The position numbers and the translations under genes are program-made. 64,000 bases of DNA from Jannaschia aquimarina (GTDB taxonomy: Bacteria; Pseudomonadota; Alphaproteobacteria; Rhodobacterales; Rhodobacteraceae): positions 62,001-126,000 of the forward strand of contig NZ_JYFE01000060.1 of NCBI RefSeq assembly GCF_000877395.1, written 5' to 3'. The notes beneath the pieces are model-generated. The model worked only from the letters and a program-made list of their open reading frames with translations, was not told where the DNA came from and ran no database searches. Positions 1-8,881 of the stretch are shown in pieces. Positions within the stretch are counted from its first letter, which is position 1; each line of letters starts with the position of its first letter.

Positions 1-786
1 TGGAACGATGACGCGCCCACCTTCCTGGTGAACGCGCTGCAACCGGCCGAGGTCTCGAAGGTCGTGCTCGACGACGATGCCGAGCGGATCGAGGTCGTCG
101 TTCCCGAAGAGCAGCTTTCGCTCGCCATCGGTCGGCGCGGCCAGAACGTGCGCCTCGCCTCGCAACTCACCGGGCTGGAAATCGACATCCTCACCGAGGA
201 GGAGGAGTCGAAGCGCCGTCAGGCCGAGTTCGAAGAGCGCACCAAGTTGTTCATGGACACGCTCGACCTGGACGAGTTCTTCGCCCAGCTTCTTGTCTCC
301 GAAGGGTTCACCAACCTCGAAGAGGTCGCCTATGTCGAAGTCGATGAGCTTCTTGTGATCGACGGCGTCGACGAGGACACGGCCAACGAGCTTCAGGCCC
401 GGGCCCGCGACCACATCGAGGAGCAGAACCGCAAGGCGATGGAGCATGCCCGCGAGCTTGGCTTGCAGGACGACCTCGCCAATTTCGAGGGTCTGTCGCC
501 ACAGATGCTGGAGGCATTGACTGAGGACGGCGTCAAAACGCTGGAAGAGTTCGCCACCTGCGCCGACTGGGAACTGGCGGGCGGCTGGACGACGATCGAC
601 GGCGAGCGCGTCAAGGATGACGGCTTGCTTGAGAAGTTCGGTCTGGAACTGGAAGAAGCTCGCGAACTTGTAATGACCGCCCGAGTCATGCTGGGCTGGG
701 TCACCCCCGAAGAGGCACTGGGCCAGGGCGACGAAGAAGCCGCCGAAGGCGAGGAAGCCACCGAGACCGAGGAGGCCGGGGCGTGA
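1..786 (+). CDS. nusA: Transcription termination/antitermination protein NusA, C-terminal part
   Basis: The reading frame is open from base 1, so the 5' part lies outside the window; 261 codons plus stop are visible. The visible protein starts near the end of the KH RNA-binding region, with the hallmark [16 protein letters not shown] at residues about 40-55. It continues into two acidic helix-hairpin-helix (AR-type) repeats and ends in a Glu/Ala-rich tail, as in alphaproteobacterial NusA. NusA binds RNA polymerase and nascent RNA and modulates pausing, termination and antitermination in the cytoplasm. It is followed by ylxR and infB, the conserved nusA-ylxR-infB order, which supports the call. 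Confidence 0.96.
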   Translation, partial: WNDDAPTFLVNALQPAEVSKVVLDDDAERIEVVVPEEQLSLAIGRRGQNVRLASQLTGLEIDILTEEEESKRRQAEFEERTKLFMDTLDLDEFFAQLLVSEGFTNLEEVAYVEVDELLVIDGVDEDTANELQARARDHIEEQNRKAMEHARELGLQDDLANFEGLSPQMLEALTEDGVKTLEEFATCADWELAGGWTTIDGERVKDDGLLEKFGLELEEARELVMTARVMLGWVTPEEALGQGDEEAAEGEEATETEEAGA

Positions 787-804
787 TCGCCCCGGATCGT
801 CTCC

Positions 805-1437
805 CTGAGCCGCGGCGGCAGGACGAAACATAGCAGCGAGCCAGAACGGCGCTGCATCGTCACCGGAGAGACCGGCCCCAAGGCGGGGCTGATCCGCTTC
901 GTGGTCGGGCCGGACGACATGATCGTCCCGGACCTGTCGGGCAAGTTGCCCGGCCGGGGCATTTACGTCTCGGCCGAGCGCGAGGCCTTGGAAAAAGCGG
1001 TCGAAAAGCGCATATTCTCGAAAGGGGCGAAGCGGCAGGTCGTCATTCCGGACGGTCTGGTGGGCGGGCTCGAAGCGGGGCTTCTGCGCCGGGTTCAGGA
1101 CACGATCGCATTGGCTCGAAAGGCGGGCGACGCTGTCTGTGGCTACGAGAAGGTGAAATCCGCCCTTGGAGATTGGCGCGTCGCGGCGCTGTTGCAGGCC
1201 GCCGACGGATCCGAGCGCGGCAAGGGAAAGCTGTGGACGCCCGAGGGTGCCCGCTGGATCGGCCATCTGAGTGCCGACGAACTTGGCCGCGCCTTCGGGC
1301 GCGACCGTGTGATCCATGCCGTTGTCGCGGCTGGCACACTTGGAAGAAGAGTTGTAGAGGAAGCCGCGAAGCTGAAAGGCATACGCGGATTTGACGGGGG
1401 CGATACGGCCTCCGGGAAGGACGATAGAAGCGCATGA
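805..1437 (+). CDS. ylxR: YlxR (DUF448) family RNA-binding protein, probable CTG start
   Basis: The YlxR signature RRCIVTGE is encoded at 847-870 and LPGRGIYVS at 946-972, so the family's conserved N-terminus starts well upstream of the first GTG at 901. Between the nusA stop (784-786) and that motif the frame holds no ATG, GTG or TTG. The best fit to family length is CTG at 805, giving SRGGRTK as the first residues, a typical YlxR start. The second half (from about 1060) resembles an L7Ae-like domain, as in long alphaproteobacterial forms of about 210 residues. It lies in the nusA-ylxR-infB operon and its stop overlaps the infB start as ATGA. The exact start is uncertain. Confidence 0.85.
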   Translation: MSRGGRTKHSSEPERRCIVTGETGPKAGLIRFVVGPDDMIVPDLSGKLPGRGIYVSAEREALEKAVEKRIFSKGAKRQVVIPDGLVGGLEAGLLRRVQDTIALARKAGDAVCGYEKVKSALGDWRVAALLQAADGSERGKGKLWTPEGARWIGHLSADELGRAFGRDRVIHAVVAAGTLGRRVVEEAAKLKGIRGFDGGDTASGKDDRSA

Positions 1438-3899
1438 GCGATACGGACGGCAAGAAACCCCTCGGCCTCTCGGGCGGCGCCCGCTCGGGCCAGGTGAAGC
1501 AGAGCTTCGCGCGTGGCCGGACGAAGAACGTTGTGGTCGAAACGAAGCGCAAGCGCGTGGTCGCCCCCAAACCGGGGACGCAGACCGCCGCACAGCAATC
1601 GGCGTCAGGCTCCAAGGGCAAGGCGGGCGTCACCGACGCCGAGATGGAGCGTCGCCTCAAGGCCCTCCAGGCCGCGAAGGCCCGCGAGGCCGAAGAGGAT
1701 GAGCGCCGCAAGCGTGAGGAAGAGGAGCGCGCGCAGGAGCGCGAGCGCCGTCGCGCCGAGTTGGAGGCCAAGGAGCGCGAGGAACGCGAGCGCGAAGAGT
1801 TGCTCCGTCAGAAGGCCGAGGAAGACGAGCGTCGCAAGCGCGAAGCCGAAGAGGCGCGCAACCGTCCCGCGGCTGCCGTCGCCGATGCGCCGGCTGCCGA
1901 CAAGCCGGACCGGTCCCGCAATCTGGGCCCCGACGCCAAGCCGGGCGGGCGGGATGCTCCGCGTCGGCGTGACGACGATTCGGGCAAGCCGAAGGGCGGC
2001 GACAGCCGTCGCAGCGGAAAGCTGACGGTGAACCAGGCCTTGCGGGGCGGCGAAGGCCGCCAGCGCAGCCTCGCCTCGATGCGCCGCAAGCAAGAGCGTC
2101 AGCGCCAGAAGGGCGGCAGTTCCGGACCGCAGGAAAAGGTGATCCGGACCGTTCAGCTTCCCGAGGCCATCACAGTCAGCGAGCTGGCGAACCGCATGAC
2201 CGAGCGTGTCGCCGACGTGGTCAAGGCGCTGATGCAGAACGGCATCATGGCGACCCAGACCCAGTCGATCGACGCCGACACCGCCGAACTCATCATCGAG
2301 GAATTCGGCCACAAGGTGCAGCGCGTCTCTGATGCGGATGTCGAACAGGTGATCGACGTCGCCGAGGACAAGGACGAGGATCTGAAGGCCCGCGCACCCG
2401 TGATCACGATCATGGGCCATGTCGACCACGGCAAGACGTCGCTGCTGGACGCGATCCGCAACGCGCGCGTCGTCGCGGGCGAAGCGGGCGGCATCACGCA
2501 GCATATCGGCGCCTATCAGGTGAAGCAGGGCGACGCGACGCTGACCTTCCTCGACACACCGGGCCACGCGGCCTTTACGTCGATGCGGGCGCGCGGCGCG
2601 CAGGTGACGGATATCGTCGTGCTCGTCGTGGCCGCGGACGATGCGGTGATGCCGCAGACGGTCGAGGCGATCAACCACGCCAAGGCGGCTGAAGTCCCGA
2701 TGATCGTCGCGATCAACAAGGTCGACCTGCCGGCGGCAGATCCCGACAAGGTGCGGACGGATCTGCTGCAGCACGAGGTCATCGTCGAGAAGATGTCCGG
2801 CGAAGTGCAGGACGTCGAGGTCTCGGCCCAGACCGGACAGGGTCTGGACCAGTTGCTGGAAGCGATCGCGCTGCAGGCCGAGATCCTCGAACTCAAGGCC
2901 AATCCCGACCGGGCCGCCCAAGGCGCCGTGATCGAGGCGCAGCTCGACGTGGGCCGCGGCCCAGTCGCCACCGTCCTCGTCCAGAACGGCACCCTGAAGC
3001 AAGGCGACATCTTCGTCGTCGGCGAGCAGTGGGGCAAGGTTCGCGCGATGGAAAACGACCAGGGCAAGCGCGTCAATGAAGCCGGTCCGTCCGTTCCGGT
3101 CGAGGTGCTGGGCATCAACGGCACGCCCGAGGCGGGCGACGTCCTGAACGTCGTGCAGTCCGAGGCGCAGGCCCGCGAAATCGCCGAGTTCCGCGCCCAG
3201 CAGGCCAAGGACAAGCGCGCCGCGCTCGGTGCCGCGACGACACTGGACCAGCTTCTGGCGCAGGCGAAGGCCGACGAGGACGTCAGCGAGTTGCCGGTTC
3301 TGGTCAAGGCCGACGTGCAGGGCTCGGCCGAGGCGATCATCCAGGCGATGGAGAAGATCGGCAACGACGAGGTGCGCGTCCGCGTGCTCCATTCCGGCGT
3401 CGGCGCGATCACCGAAAGCGATATCGGCCTTGCCGAGGCGTCGAAGGCGCCCGTCATCGGCTTCAATGTCCGTGCCAACGCGCCCGCGCGGGCCGCGGCG
3501 AACCAGAAGGGCGTGGAGATCCGCTACTACTCGGTGATCTACGACCTGGTGGACGACGTGAAGGCGGCCGCCAGCGGCCTGCTCTCGGCGGAGATCAAGG
3601 AAAACTTCATCGGCTACGCCGAGATCAAGGAAACGTTCCGCGTCACCGGCGTCGGAAACGTGGCGGGCTGTCTCGTTACCGAAGGCGTCGCGCGCCGCTC
3701 GGCCGGGGTGCGCTTGCTGCGCGACAACGTCGTGATCCACGAAGGCACGTTGAAGACGCTCAAGCGCTTCAAGGACGAAGTGAAGGAAGTCCAGTCGGGC
3801 CAGGAATGCGGTATGGCGTTCGAGAATTACGACGACATCCGTCAGGGCGACGTGATCGAGATCTTCGAGCGCGAGGAAGTCGAACGCTCGTTGGCCTGA
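1434..3899 (+). CDS. infB: Translation initiation factor IF-2
   Basis: An 821-residue protein that places initiator fMet-tRNA on the 30S subunit and hydrolyses GTP on subunit joining. Residues about 70-150 form a highly charged Arg/Glu coiled-coil region. The IF2_N fold lies near 240-300. The GTPase domain begins with G1 GHVDHGKT at 328-335, followed by DTPGHAAF (G3) and NKVD (G4). C-terminal beta-barrel domains end in the IF2-specific region near the stop. The ATG overlaps the ylxR stop by ATGA, so the two are probably translationally coupled. A hairpin follows 22 bases after the stop. Length and domain order are normal. Confidence 0.98.
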   Translation: MSDTDGKKPLGLSGGARSGQVKQSFARGRTKNVVVETKRKRVVAPKPGTQTAAQQSASGSKGKAGVTDAEMERRLKALQAAKAREAEEDERRKREEEERAQERERRRAELEAKEREEREREELLRQKAEEDERRKREAEEARNRPAAAVADAPAADKPDRSRNLGPDAKPGGRDAPRRRDDDSGKPKGGDSRRSGKLTVNQALRGGEGRQRSLASMRRKQERQRQKGGSSGPQEKVIRTVQLPEAITVSELANRMTERVADVVKALMQNGIMATQTQSIDADTAELIIEEFGHKVQRVSDADVEQVIDVAEDKDEDLKARAPVITIMGHVDHGKTSLLDAIRNARVVAGEAGGITQHIGAYQVKQGDATLTFLDTPGHAAFTSMRARGAQVTDIVVLVVAADDAVMPQTVEAINHAKAAEVPMIVAINKVDLPAADPDKVRTDLLQHEVIVEKMSGEVQDVEVSAQTGQGLDQLLEAIALQAEILELKANPDRAAQGAVIEAQLDVGRGPVATVLVQNGTLKQGDIFVVGEQWGKVRAMENDQGKRVNEAGPSVPVEVLGINGTPEAGDVLNVVQSEAQAREIAEFRAQQAKDKRAALGAATTLDQLLAQAKADEDVSELPVLVKADVQGSAEAIIQAMEKIGNDEVRVRVLHSGVGAITESDIGLAEASKAPVIGFNVRANAPARAAANQKGVEIRYYSVIYDLVDDVKAAASGLLSAEIKENFIGYAEIKETFRVTGVGNVAGCLVTEGVARRSAGVRLLRDNVVIHEGTLKTLKRFKDEVKEVQSGQECGMAFENYDDIRQGDVIEIFEREEVERSLA

Positions 3900-3920
3900 T
3901 CCGGGTCGAACGAAAGCAAG

Positions 3921-3947
3921 AGGGGCGTCCCGCGGGGCGCCCCTTCT
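3921..3947 (+). terminator. Probable rho-independent terminator of infB
   Basis: A GC-rich inverted repeat (arms AGGGGCG and CGCCCCT, with a further CCC/GGG pairing inside) starts 22 bases after the infB stop and is followed by a T-rich stretch TTCTTCATT. It separates infB from the convergent tspO. Confidence 0.7.
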
Positions 3948-3978
3948 TCATTCCGCGCCGCTTGCGGCACGGTCCAGA

Positions 3979-4027
3979 GCGAGGGGCCAGCCCCTCGCGC
4001 GCCACGGGATATTTCGAGCAGGATGAG
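3979..4027 (+). repeat. Dispersed hairpin repeat, copy 1
   Basis: A perfect 8-base hairpin (GCGAGGGG, loop CCAG, CCCCTCGC, 3979-3998) is followed by a GGGATATTTCGAG-type tail ending AGGATGAG. The same arrangement, hairpin then GGAGTATTT then GAAGAAG, recurs at 25940-25991 and, inverted, at 40866-40912. This copy lies in the convergent infB/tspO gap, where it could also act as a terminator. Confidence 0.55.
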
Positions 4028-4038
4028 AGAGCCGGTGC

Positions 4039-4509
4039 TTACCGCGCGACCGGCACGAAGCCCCTGTTGCGTCTCCAGATATCGGCGTTGAGCGCGGCCG
4101 CGTAGCTGACCCATATGAGGTAGGGCACCGTGAGCCAGAACGCGAGCGTGTCGAGCGGCCAGAGCGACCAGACGAGGCCGAGGACAGCGATCCAGAGACC
4201 CGCGATGACGATCAGCGCAGGGCCGATCTTGCGCAGGCCGAAGAAAATCGGCGTCCAGAGCGTGTTGAAGGCGATCTGCATCGCCCAGAAGGCCAATGCG
4301 TAGGCGGCCCCCTCCTGCGTCGCGATCCGGGCGCCCACGTAAGCGAGAGACAGGTAGAGCAAGGTCCAGGCCACGGGAAACAGCCAGTCGGGCGGCGTCC
4401 AGGACGGCTTGTCGAGGCGTTTGTACCAGTCGCCCGGCGGAAAGACCGCCCCGGTCGTGGCGGCCGCCCCACAGGCGGCAAGAAAGATGAGAAACAGAAC
4501 CCAGTCCAT
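4039..4509 (-). CDS. tspO: TspO/MBR-family tryptophan-rich sensory protein
   Basis: A 156-residue membrane protein with five predicted hydrophobic helices and the Trp/Pro-rich family block KPSWTPPDWLFPVAWTLLYL near residues 34-53. TspO proteins bind porphyrins. In Rhodobacter the outer-membrane TspO (CrtK) sits in the carotenoid cluster and dampens photosynthesis gene expression in response to oxygen. It lies 9 bases downstream of crtB, as in Rhodobacter, consistent with a crtI-crtB-tspO operon. Length is typical. Confidence 0.95.
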   Translation of the reverse strand: MDWVLFLIFLAACGAAATTGAVFPPGDWYKRLDKPSWTPPDWLFPVAWTLLYLSLAYVGARIATQEGAAYALAFWAMQIAFNTLWTPIFFGLRKIGPALIVIAGLWIAVLGLVWSLWPLDTLAFWLTVPYLIWVSYAAALNADIWRRNRGFVPVAR

Positions 4510-4518
4510 GAAGATCAG

Positions 4519-5544
4519 TTAGGGCGCTGCAACATCCGGACCATGTTCCCGATCCGTCGCTTCGAGCTGAGCGAGAGCAGAGATCAGGCTCTCACCCCAG
4601 CCACTGCGCGCTGGGCGCGGATCCGCGGCGGCTTCGACGAGGAAAGCTGTCTCGGCCAAAGGTGCCGCATGGAGGATCGGCGATCGCGGCATCGTCGTGA
4701 TCCAGGCGGATTGGACTAGCGAAAGACCCAGCCACCGCAGCTTGGCTGCCGATGAAGTGACAGCCCGGCTGGTTACGCTGTCATGGCCGGACCGGGCCAC
4801 GGCCGTACCGATCCCGGCATAGGCGTGCCGCGCAGCGAGGATGCCGGGCCGGGCCGCGAGCGGCAGCGCCGCGACCCCCGCCTCTGAACGATGATAAAGC
4901 CGCGTTGCCTCGCCCAGCAGGCGCCGCGTCATCGCGCGGACGGCAGGCGAGGCTGTCGGCTCGGACAGGAACGCGTCTGACGCCAATCCGGCTTCGTCCA
5001 GCCACTCGGTCGGCAGGTAGAGCCGTCCTGCCCGCGCGTCCTCCCCGACATCGCGGGCGATGTTCGTCAGTTGCATCGCGACGCCCAGATCGCAGGCGCG
5101 GGCGAGCGCGTCGCGATCCCGCACTTCCATCAGGACGCACATCATGGCGCCGACGGTACTGGCGACCCGGGCCGAATAGGCGCGCAGGTCCGACAGGGTG
5201 GCGTACCGCCGATCCTGCGCATCCCAGGCAAAGCCTTCGAGCAGCGCCTCGGGCAGAGCGCGGGGCATGTCGAAGCGCTCTACCACGCGGGCAAAGGCCC
5301 GATCGGCAGGCGCATCGAAGGGGAAGCCGTTGTAGATCGCCGCCAGCCGGTCGCGCAGGCGCAGCACGGCCGGACCCTTGTCGGCCACCTCGTCCACGGC
5401 GTCGTCGGCCAGCCGGCAGAACGCATAGAGCGCGAGCGCCGGATCCCGGACCCGTGCCGGCAAGAGACGCGATGCCGCATGAAACGAGTGAGACCCCGTC
5501 CGGATCGCCGCGCGGCATGCTTCCAGATCCGTCTCAGCGTTCAC
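4519..5544 (-). CDS. crtB: 15-cis-phytoene synthase
   Basis: A 341-residue enzyme condensing two geranylgeranyl diphosphates to phytoene. Both Asp-rich Mg-diphosphate motifs of the squalene/phytoene synthase family are visible: DDAVDEVAD near residue 46 and LTNIARDVGEDARAGRLYLP in mid-protein. The start is GTG and overlaps the crtI stop as GTGA (5541-5544), so it is coupled to crtI. The product feeds crtI directly. Confidence 0.97.
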   Translation of the reverse strand: MNAETDLEACRAAIRTGSHSFHAASRLLPARVRDPALALYAFCRLADDAVDEVADKGPAVLRLRDRLAAIYNGFPFDAPADRAFARVVERFDMPRALPEALLEGFAWDAQDRRYATLSDLRAYSARVASTVGAMMCVLMEVRDRDALARACDLGVAMQLTNIARDVGEDARAGRLYLPTEWLDEAGLASDAFLSEPTASPAVRAMTRRLLGEATRLYHRSEAGVAALPLAARPGILAARHAYAGIGTAVARSGHDSVTSRAVTSSAAKLRWLGLSLVQSAWITTMPRSPILHAAPLAETAFLVEAAADPRPARSGWGESLISALAQLEATDREHGPDVAAP

Positions 5545-7100
5545 TCGGCCGCCTGCTGCATTGGATCGGCCGTCACGACCGGAAGGGGCGGAACGACCCT
5601 TTCCAGCACCTCGGCCGAGGCGACGACGCCCGGAAGCCCGGCCCCGGGATGGGTGCCGGCGCCCACGAGAAACAGGCCCGGAACTTCTTCGGAGACGTTA
5701 TGCGGACGGAACCAGGCCGATTGCAGGATGCGAGGCTCGATCGAAAACCCGGCCCCATAGGGCGAGAGATACCGGTCGCGGAAATCCTCGGGCGTGAAGC
5801 ACATCGAGGCCGTGACGTGGTCGCCCAGACCCGGCAGCAACCGCTCTTCGAGGACCGCCTGAACGCGGGCCCTATAGCTTTCGGCGATCTCGGACCAGCG
5901 GACCGGGTCGCGATGTCCCAGATGCGGCACCGGCGACAACGCATAGAACGTATCTCCTCCCGCCGGTGCGCAACTCGGATCCGTGACCGAGGGACGGTGG
6001 ACGTAGAGACTCATGTCGTCGGCCAGATGGCCTTTGCGGAAGACGTCGGCCAGAAGCCCCTCGTACCGCGGCCCGGACAGAATCGTGTGGTGGCCGACCT
6101 CGGGCCAAATGTGCCGGGTCTCCTCGGTGCCGAAATACCAGACGAAGAGTCCCATCGACAGACGCGTCCGGCTTAGCTTCCGCTTGGTCCAGCGCCTTCG
6201 CCCGGGCAGGAGTCGCGAATAGGTATGCCCGGCATCCGCATTGGAGACGACTATGTCGGCAGGGATCTTCTCTCCGTCGCTGAGCCGGACGCCTGCGGCG
6301 CGCTTTCCCCTCGTCAGGACTTCGGCGACCTCGGTCCGCTGGCGGATCTGTCCGCCCTGCCGCTCGACGATCCGGGCCATCTCTTCGGCCATCGCGCCGA
6401 CGCCGCCCATCGCGTAATGAACGCCTTCCTTCGCCTCCAGGTGACTGACGAGCGCGTACATCGACGTGACCCGCGCCGGATCGCCGCCGATGAAGAGCGG
6501 ATGGAAAGACAGAGCCATGCGCAGCCGTTCGTCCTTTACCCTGGCGCGGGCCAGCGACAGGATCGACCGGTCGGCCCGCAGCATCGCGAAGCGCGGAAGG
6601 ACGCGGATCGTCGACCAGGCCCGGTGCATCGGCTCGATCAGCATCCCCTCGTAGCCGGTGACATAGCGCGCGTGGGCATCCCGCAGGAAGCGGTGCCATC
6701 CCTTGACGTCGTCCGGCGCCAGCCGCGCGATCTCGGCTTCGGCGGCGTCGTGCTGCGCGAACGCGTCGAAATGGGATCCGTCGGGCCAGGTGATGCGATA
6801 GAACGGATCGAGCGGGCGCAGGTCGACATCGCGGTCGAAGTCCTCACCACAATCGGACCAGAGCCGCCGGAACACGCTGGGCGCGGTGACGATGGTGGGG
6901 CCCAGATCGAATCGGTGCCCCCGCGACGTGATCGACGACGCCCGGCCGCCGGGCATGTCGAGACGGTCCAGAACGGTGACGTTCCAGCCCTTGGCTCCAA
7001 GGCGCATTGCAGCTGCCAGACCACCGAGGCCCGCGCCGATGACCACTGCGCGGCCGGACTGGCCGGAATGGGTGTCGTATTCGTTCTGAAGATCTCGCAT
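5541..7100 (-). CDS. crtI: Phytoene desaturase
   Basis: A 519-residue FAD enzyme that desaturates phytoene, to neurosporene in spheroidene-pathway bacteria. The N-terminal dinucleotide fold has GAGLGG at residues 22-27 followed by a PGGRASS motif. The C-terminal FAD/carotenoid motif GAGTHPGAGLPG is intact. It is first in the crtI-crtB-tspO operon, divergent from crtA. A TGT-N12-ACA palindrome abuts the ATG and no clear Shine-Dalgarno sequence is visible, so initiation may be unusual. PpsR repression is inferred from the operator. Confidence 0.97.
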   Translation of the reverse strand: MRDLQNEYDTHSGQSGRAVVIGAGLGGLAAAMRLGAKGWNVTVLDRLDMPGGRASSITSRGHRFDLGPTIVTAPSVFRRLWSDCGEDFDRDVDLRPLDPFYRITWPDGSHFDAFAQHDAAEAEIARLAPDDVKGWHRFLRDAHARYVTGYEGMLIEPMHRAWSTIRVLPRFAMLRADRSILSLARARVKDERLRMALSFHPLFIGGDPARVTSMYALVSHLEAKEGVHYAMGGVGAMAEEMARIVERQGGQIRQRTEVAEVLTRGKRAAGVRLSDGEKIPADIVVSNADAGHTYSRLLPGRRRWTKRKLSRTRLSMGLFVWYFGTEETRHIWPEVGHHTILSGPRYEGLLADVFRKGHLADDMSLYVHRPSVTDPSCAPAGGDTFYALSPVPHLGHRDPVRWSEIAESYRARVQAVLEERLLPGLGDHVTASMCFTPEDFRDRYLSPYGAGFSIEPRILQSAWFRPHNVSEEVPGLFLVGAGTHPGAGLPGVVASAEVLERVVPPLPVVTADPMQQAAE

Positions 7101-7117
7101 GTCCAGTCTAGTTTACA
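7100..7117. promoter_or_regulatory. PpsR/CrtJ operator, crtI-proximal
   Basis: A perfect TGT-N12-ACA palindrome, the established PpsR/CrtJ recognition form. Its first base is the base paired to the A of the crtI start codon, so the site directly abuts translation initiation. With the site at 7170-7187 it forms a pair in the crtI/crtA divergent region. Confidence 0.8.
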
Positions 7118-7169
7118 CAGGGTGCGTCGTCATGGCTATTCCAATGTAAGGATATCCGTGCAAACTTAG

Positions 7170-7187
7170 TGTCAGGAGGATAGGACA
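7170..7187. promoter_or_regulatory. PpsR/CrtJ operator, crtA-proximal, containing the crtA ribosome-binding site
   Basis: A perfect TGT-N12-ACA palindrome ending one base before the proposed crtA start at 7188. The 12-base spacer contains AGGAGG (7174-7179), the evident Shine-Dalgarno of crtA, so operator and ribosome-binding site coincide. Confidence 0.8.
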
Positions 7188-7886
7188 ATCCAGACCGTCA
7201 CCCTCACCCTCTGCCGTTTCGACGGGATACGCGACCGTGCCTGGGCCTTTGCCCAAATGGGCCTTGCACGTCCGTCTCTGCGTGCGACGCCCGGTCTGGA
7301 ATTCTTTCGCCTAATGGGTAGCGGCACGGGCGAAGGGTTTACGCCCTTCCCGAACACGGCCGTCTGGGCGATACTCGCAGTGTGGCACGATGCCGACTCG
7401 GCGGCGAAAGGTTTGCAGAACGGCGTCCATGCGACCTGGACGGCACGGGCGGCGGAAAGCTGCCGCCTGTCGCTGACGACGATCTCTGCGCGCGGAGCCT
7501 GGGGCGGCGTGGCGCCCTTCCTTCCCGGCGCCCGACCCGTGCCGGGCCCGGTCGCGGTCCTGACGCGGGCGACGCTCCATCCGGCGAAGGCGCTTCGATT
7601 CTGGAAGCGTGTGCCCGACATCTCTTCGCGGATCGGCGCCGACCCCCATGTCATGCTCAAGATCGGCGTGGGCGAGGTGCCCTGGCTGCATCAGGTCACC
7701 TTTTCGATCTGGCCGGACACGGCGGCCATGACGCGTTTCGCGCGCGAGGCGGGACCCCACGCCGAAGCCATCCGCGCCGTGCGCGAGGAAGACTGGTTCC
7801 GGGAAGAACTCTACGCCCGCTTCGAAGTGCGGGAAGCCGCGGGAACCTGGCACGGACGACCCATGCAGGAGGCTCTGGCCGCATGA
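7188..7886 (+). CDS. crtA: Spheroidene monooxygenase, apparent ATC start
   Basis: CrtA converts spheroidene to spheroidenone with O2. The family N-terminus (QTVTL, FDG, AWAFAQMGLARP, then SGTGEGFTP) is encoded from 7191 on. The first ATG, at 7257, would remove 23 of these residues. An in-frame TAG at 7167-7169 limits the upstream extent, and no ATG, GTG, TTG or CTG lies between it and 7257. ATC at 7188 precedes QTVTL exactly where family members have Met, and AGGAGG ends 8 bases before it. I therefore place the start at ATC 7188, giving 232 residues. The stop overlaps bchI as ATGA. Confidence 0.9.
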   Translation: MQTVTLTLCRFDGIRDRAWAFAQMGLARPSLRATPGLEFFRLMGSGTGEGFTPFPNTAVWAILAVWHDADSAAKGLQNGVHATWTARAAESCRLSLTTISARGAWGGVAPFLPGARPVPGPVAVLTRATLHPAKALRFWKRVPDISSRIGADPHVMLKIGVGEVPWLHQVTFSIWPDTAAMTRFAREAGPHAEAIRAVREEDWFREELYARFEVREAAGTWHGRPMQEALAA

Positions 7887-8881
7887 CCTATCCCTTTGCC
7901 GCCATCGTCGGACAGGACGAGATGAAGCTGGCCATGATCCTGACCGCGGTCGATCCGGGGATCGGCGGGGTCCTGGTGTTCGGCGACCGTGGAACGGGAA
8001 AGTCCACCGCCGTGCGTGCGTTGGGCGCCCTGCTGCCCCCTCTGAACATGGTCGCCGGCTGCCCCTGCAACTCGGCCAGCGCAGACGCGGTCCCCGATTG
8101 GGTGACGCTGGCGGACGACAAGATCGTTTCCCGGCCGACGCCCGTGGTCGATCTGCCCCTGGGTGTGACCGAGGATCGCGTGACCGGCGCGCTGGATATC
8201 GAGACGGCGCTTACCCGCGGCGAGAAGGCGTTCCAGCCCGGCCTGCTGGCCCGCGCCAACCGGGGCTACCTCTATATCGACGAGATCAACCTGCTGGAGG
8301 ATCACGTCGTCGACCTGCTGCTCGATGTCGCGCAATCCGGCGAGAACGTGGTCGAACGGGAGGGGCTGTCGATCCGACATCCCGCCCGCTTCGTCCTCGT
8401 CGGCTCCGGCAACCCAGAAGAAGGGGAGTTGCGGCCCCAGCTTCTGGATCGCTTCGGCCTGTCGGTCGAGGTCGGCTCTCCGTCCGAGATCTCCGACCGG
8501 ATCGAGGTCATCCGCCGGCGCGACGCCTACGACCGCGACCCGGCGGCGTTCGCCGACAAGTGGGCCGATGCCCAGAACGACCTGCGCGCCCGGATCGTCG
8601 CCGGCCGCTCGGCCCTGCCTGCGACCGAGGCGGGGGACGACGTTCTGCACGATTGTGCCGCCCTCTGCCTTGCGCTCGGCTCGGACGGGCTGCGGGGCGA
8701 ACTGACGCTGCTGCGCGCATCCCGCGCCTTGGCTGCCTTCGAGGGCGCGGCCCAGGCCACGCGGGACCAACTGCGCCGCGTCGCGCCCCTTGCGCTCCGC
8801 CATCGCCTCCGTCGCGACCCCCTGGACGAGGCCGGATCGACGATCCGCGTTGGCCGCGCGGTGGAGGAGGTGCTCGCGTGA
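7883..8881 (+). CDS. bchI: Magnesium chelatase subunit I
   Basis: A 332-residue AAA+ ATPase subunit that, with BchD and BchH, inserts Mg into protoporphyrin IX. The P-loop GDRGTGKST lies near residues 34-42, Walker B LYIDEINLLEDH is visible, and the conserved SGENVVEREGLSIRHPARFV block follows. The C-terminus (HRLRRDPLDEAGST) matches the family. The start is the ATG overlapping the crtA stop. Longer versions of this frame upstream are only crtA read out of frame. Coupled to crtA and bchD. Confidence 0.97.
   Translation: MTYPFAAIVGQDEMKLAMILTAVDPGIGGVLVFGDRGTGKSTAVRALGALLPPLNMVAGCPCNSASADAVPDWVTLADDKIVSRPTPVVDLPLGVTEDRVTGALDIETALTRGEKAFQPGLLARANRGYLYIDEINLLEDHVVDLLLDVAQSGENVVEREGLSIRHPARFVLVGSGNPEEGELRPQLLDRFGLSVEVGSPSEISDRIEVIRRRDAYDRDPAAFADKWADAQNDLRARIVAGRSALPATEAGDDVLHDCAALCLALGSDGLRGELTLLRASRALAAFEGAAQATRDQLRRVAPLALRHRLRRDPLDEAGSTIRVGRAVEEVLA

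Noticed and set aside
1605-3740. 711-codon open frame antisense to infB
   Set aside because: It is the mirror of the high-GC infB frame; no recognisable domain, and infB is complete and canonical.
7257-7886. crtA starting at ATG 7257
   Set aside because: It would delete 23 conserved residues and leaves the AGGAGG at 7174 without a start at proper distance.
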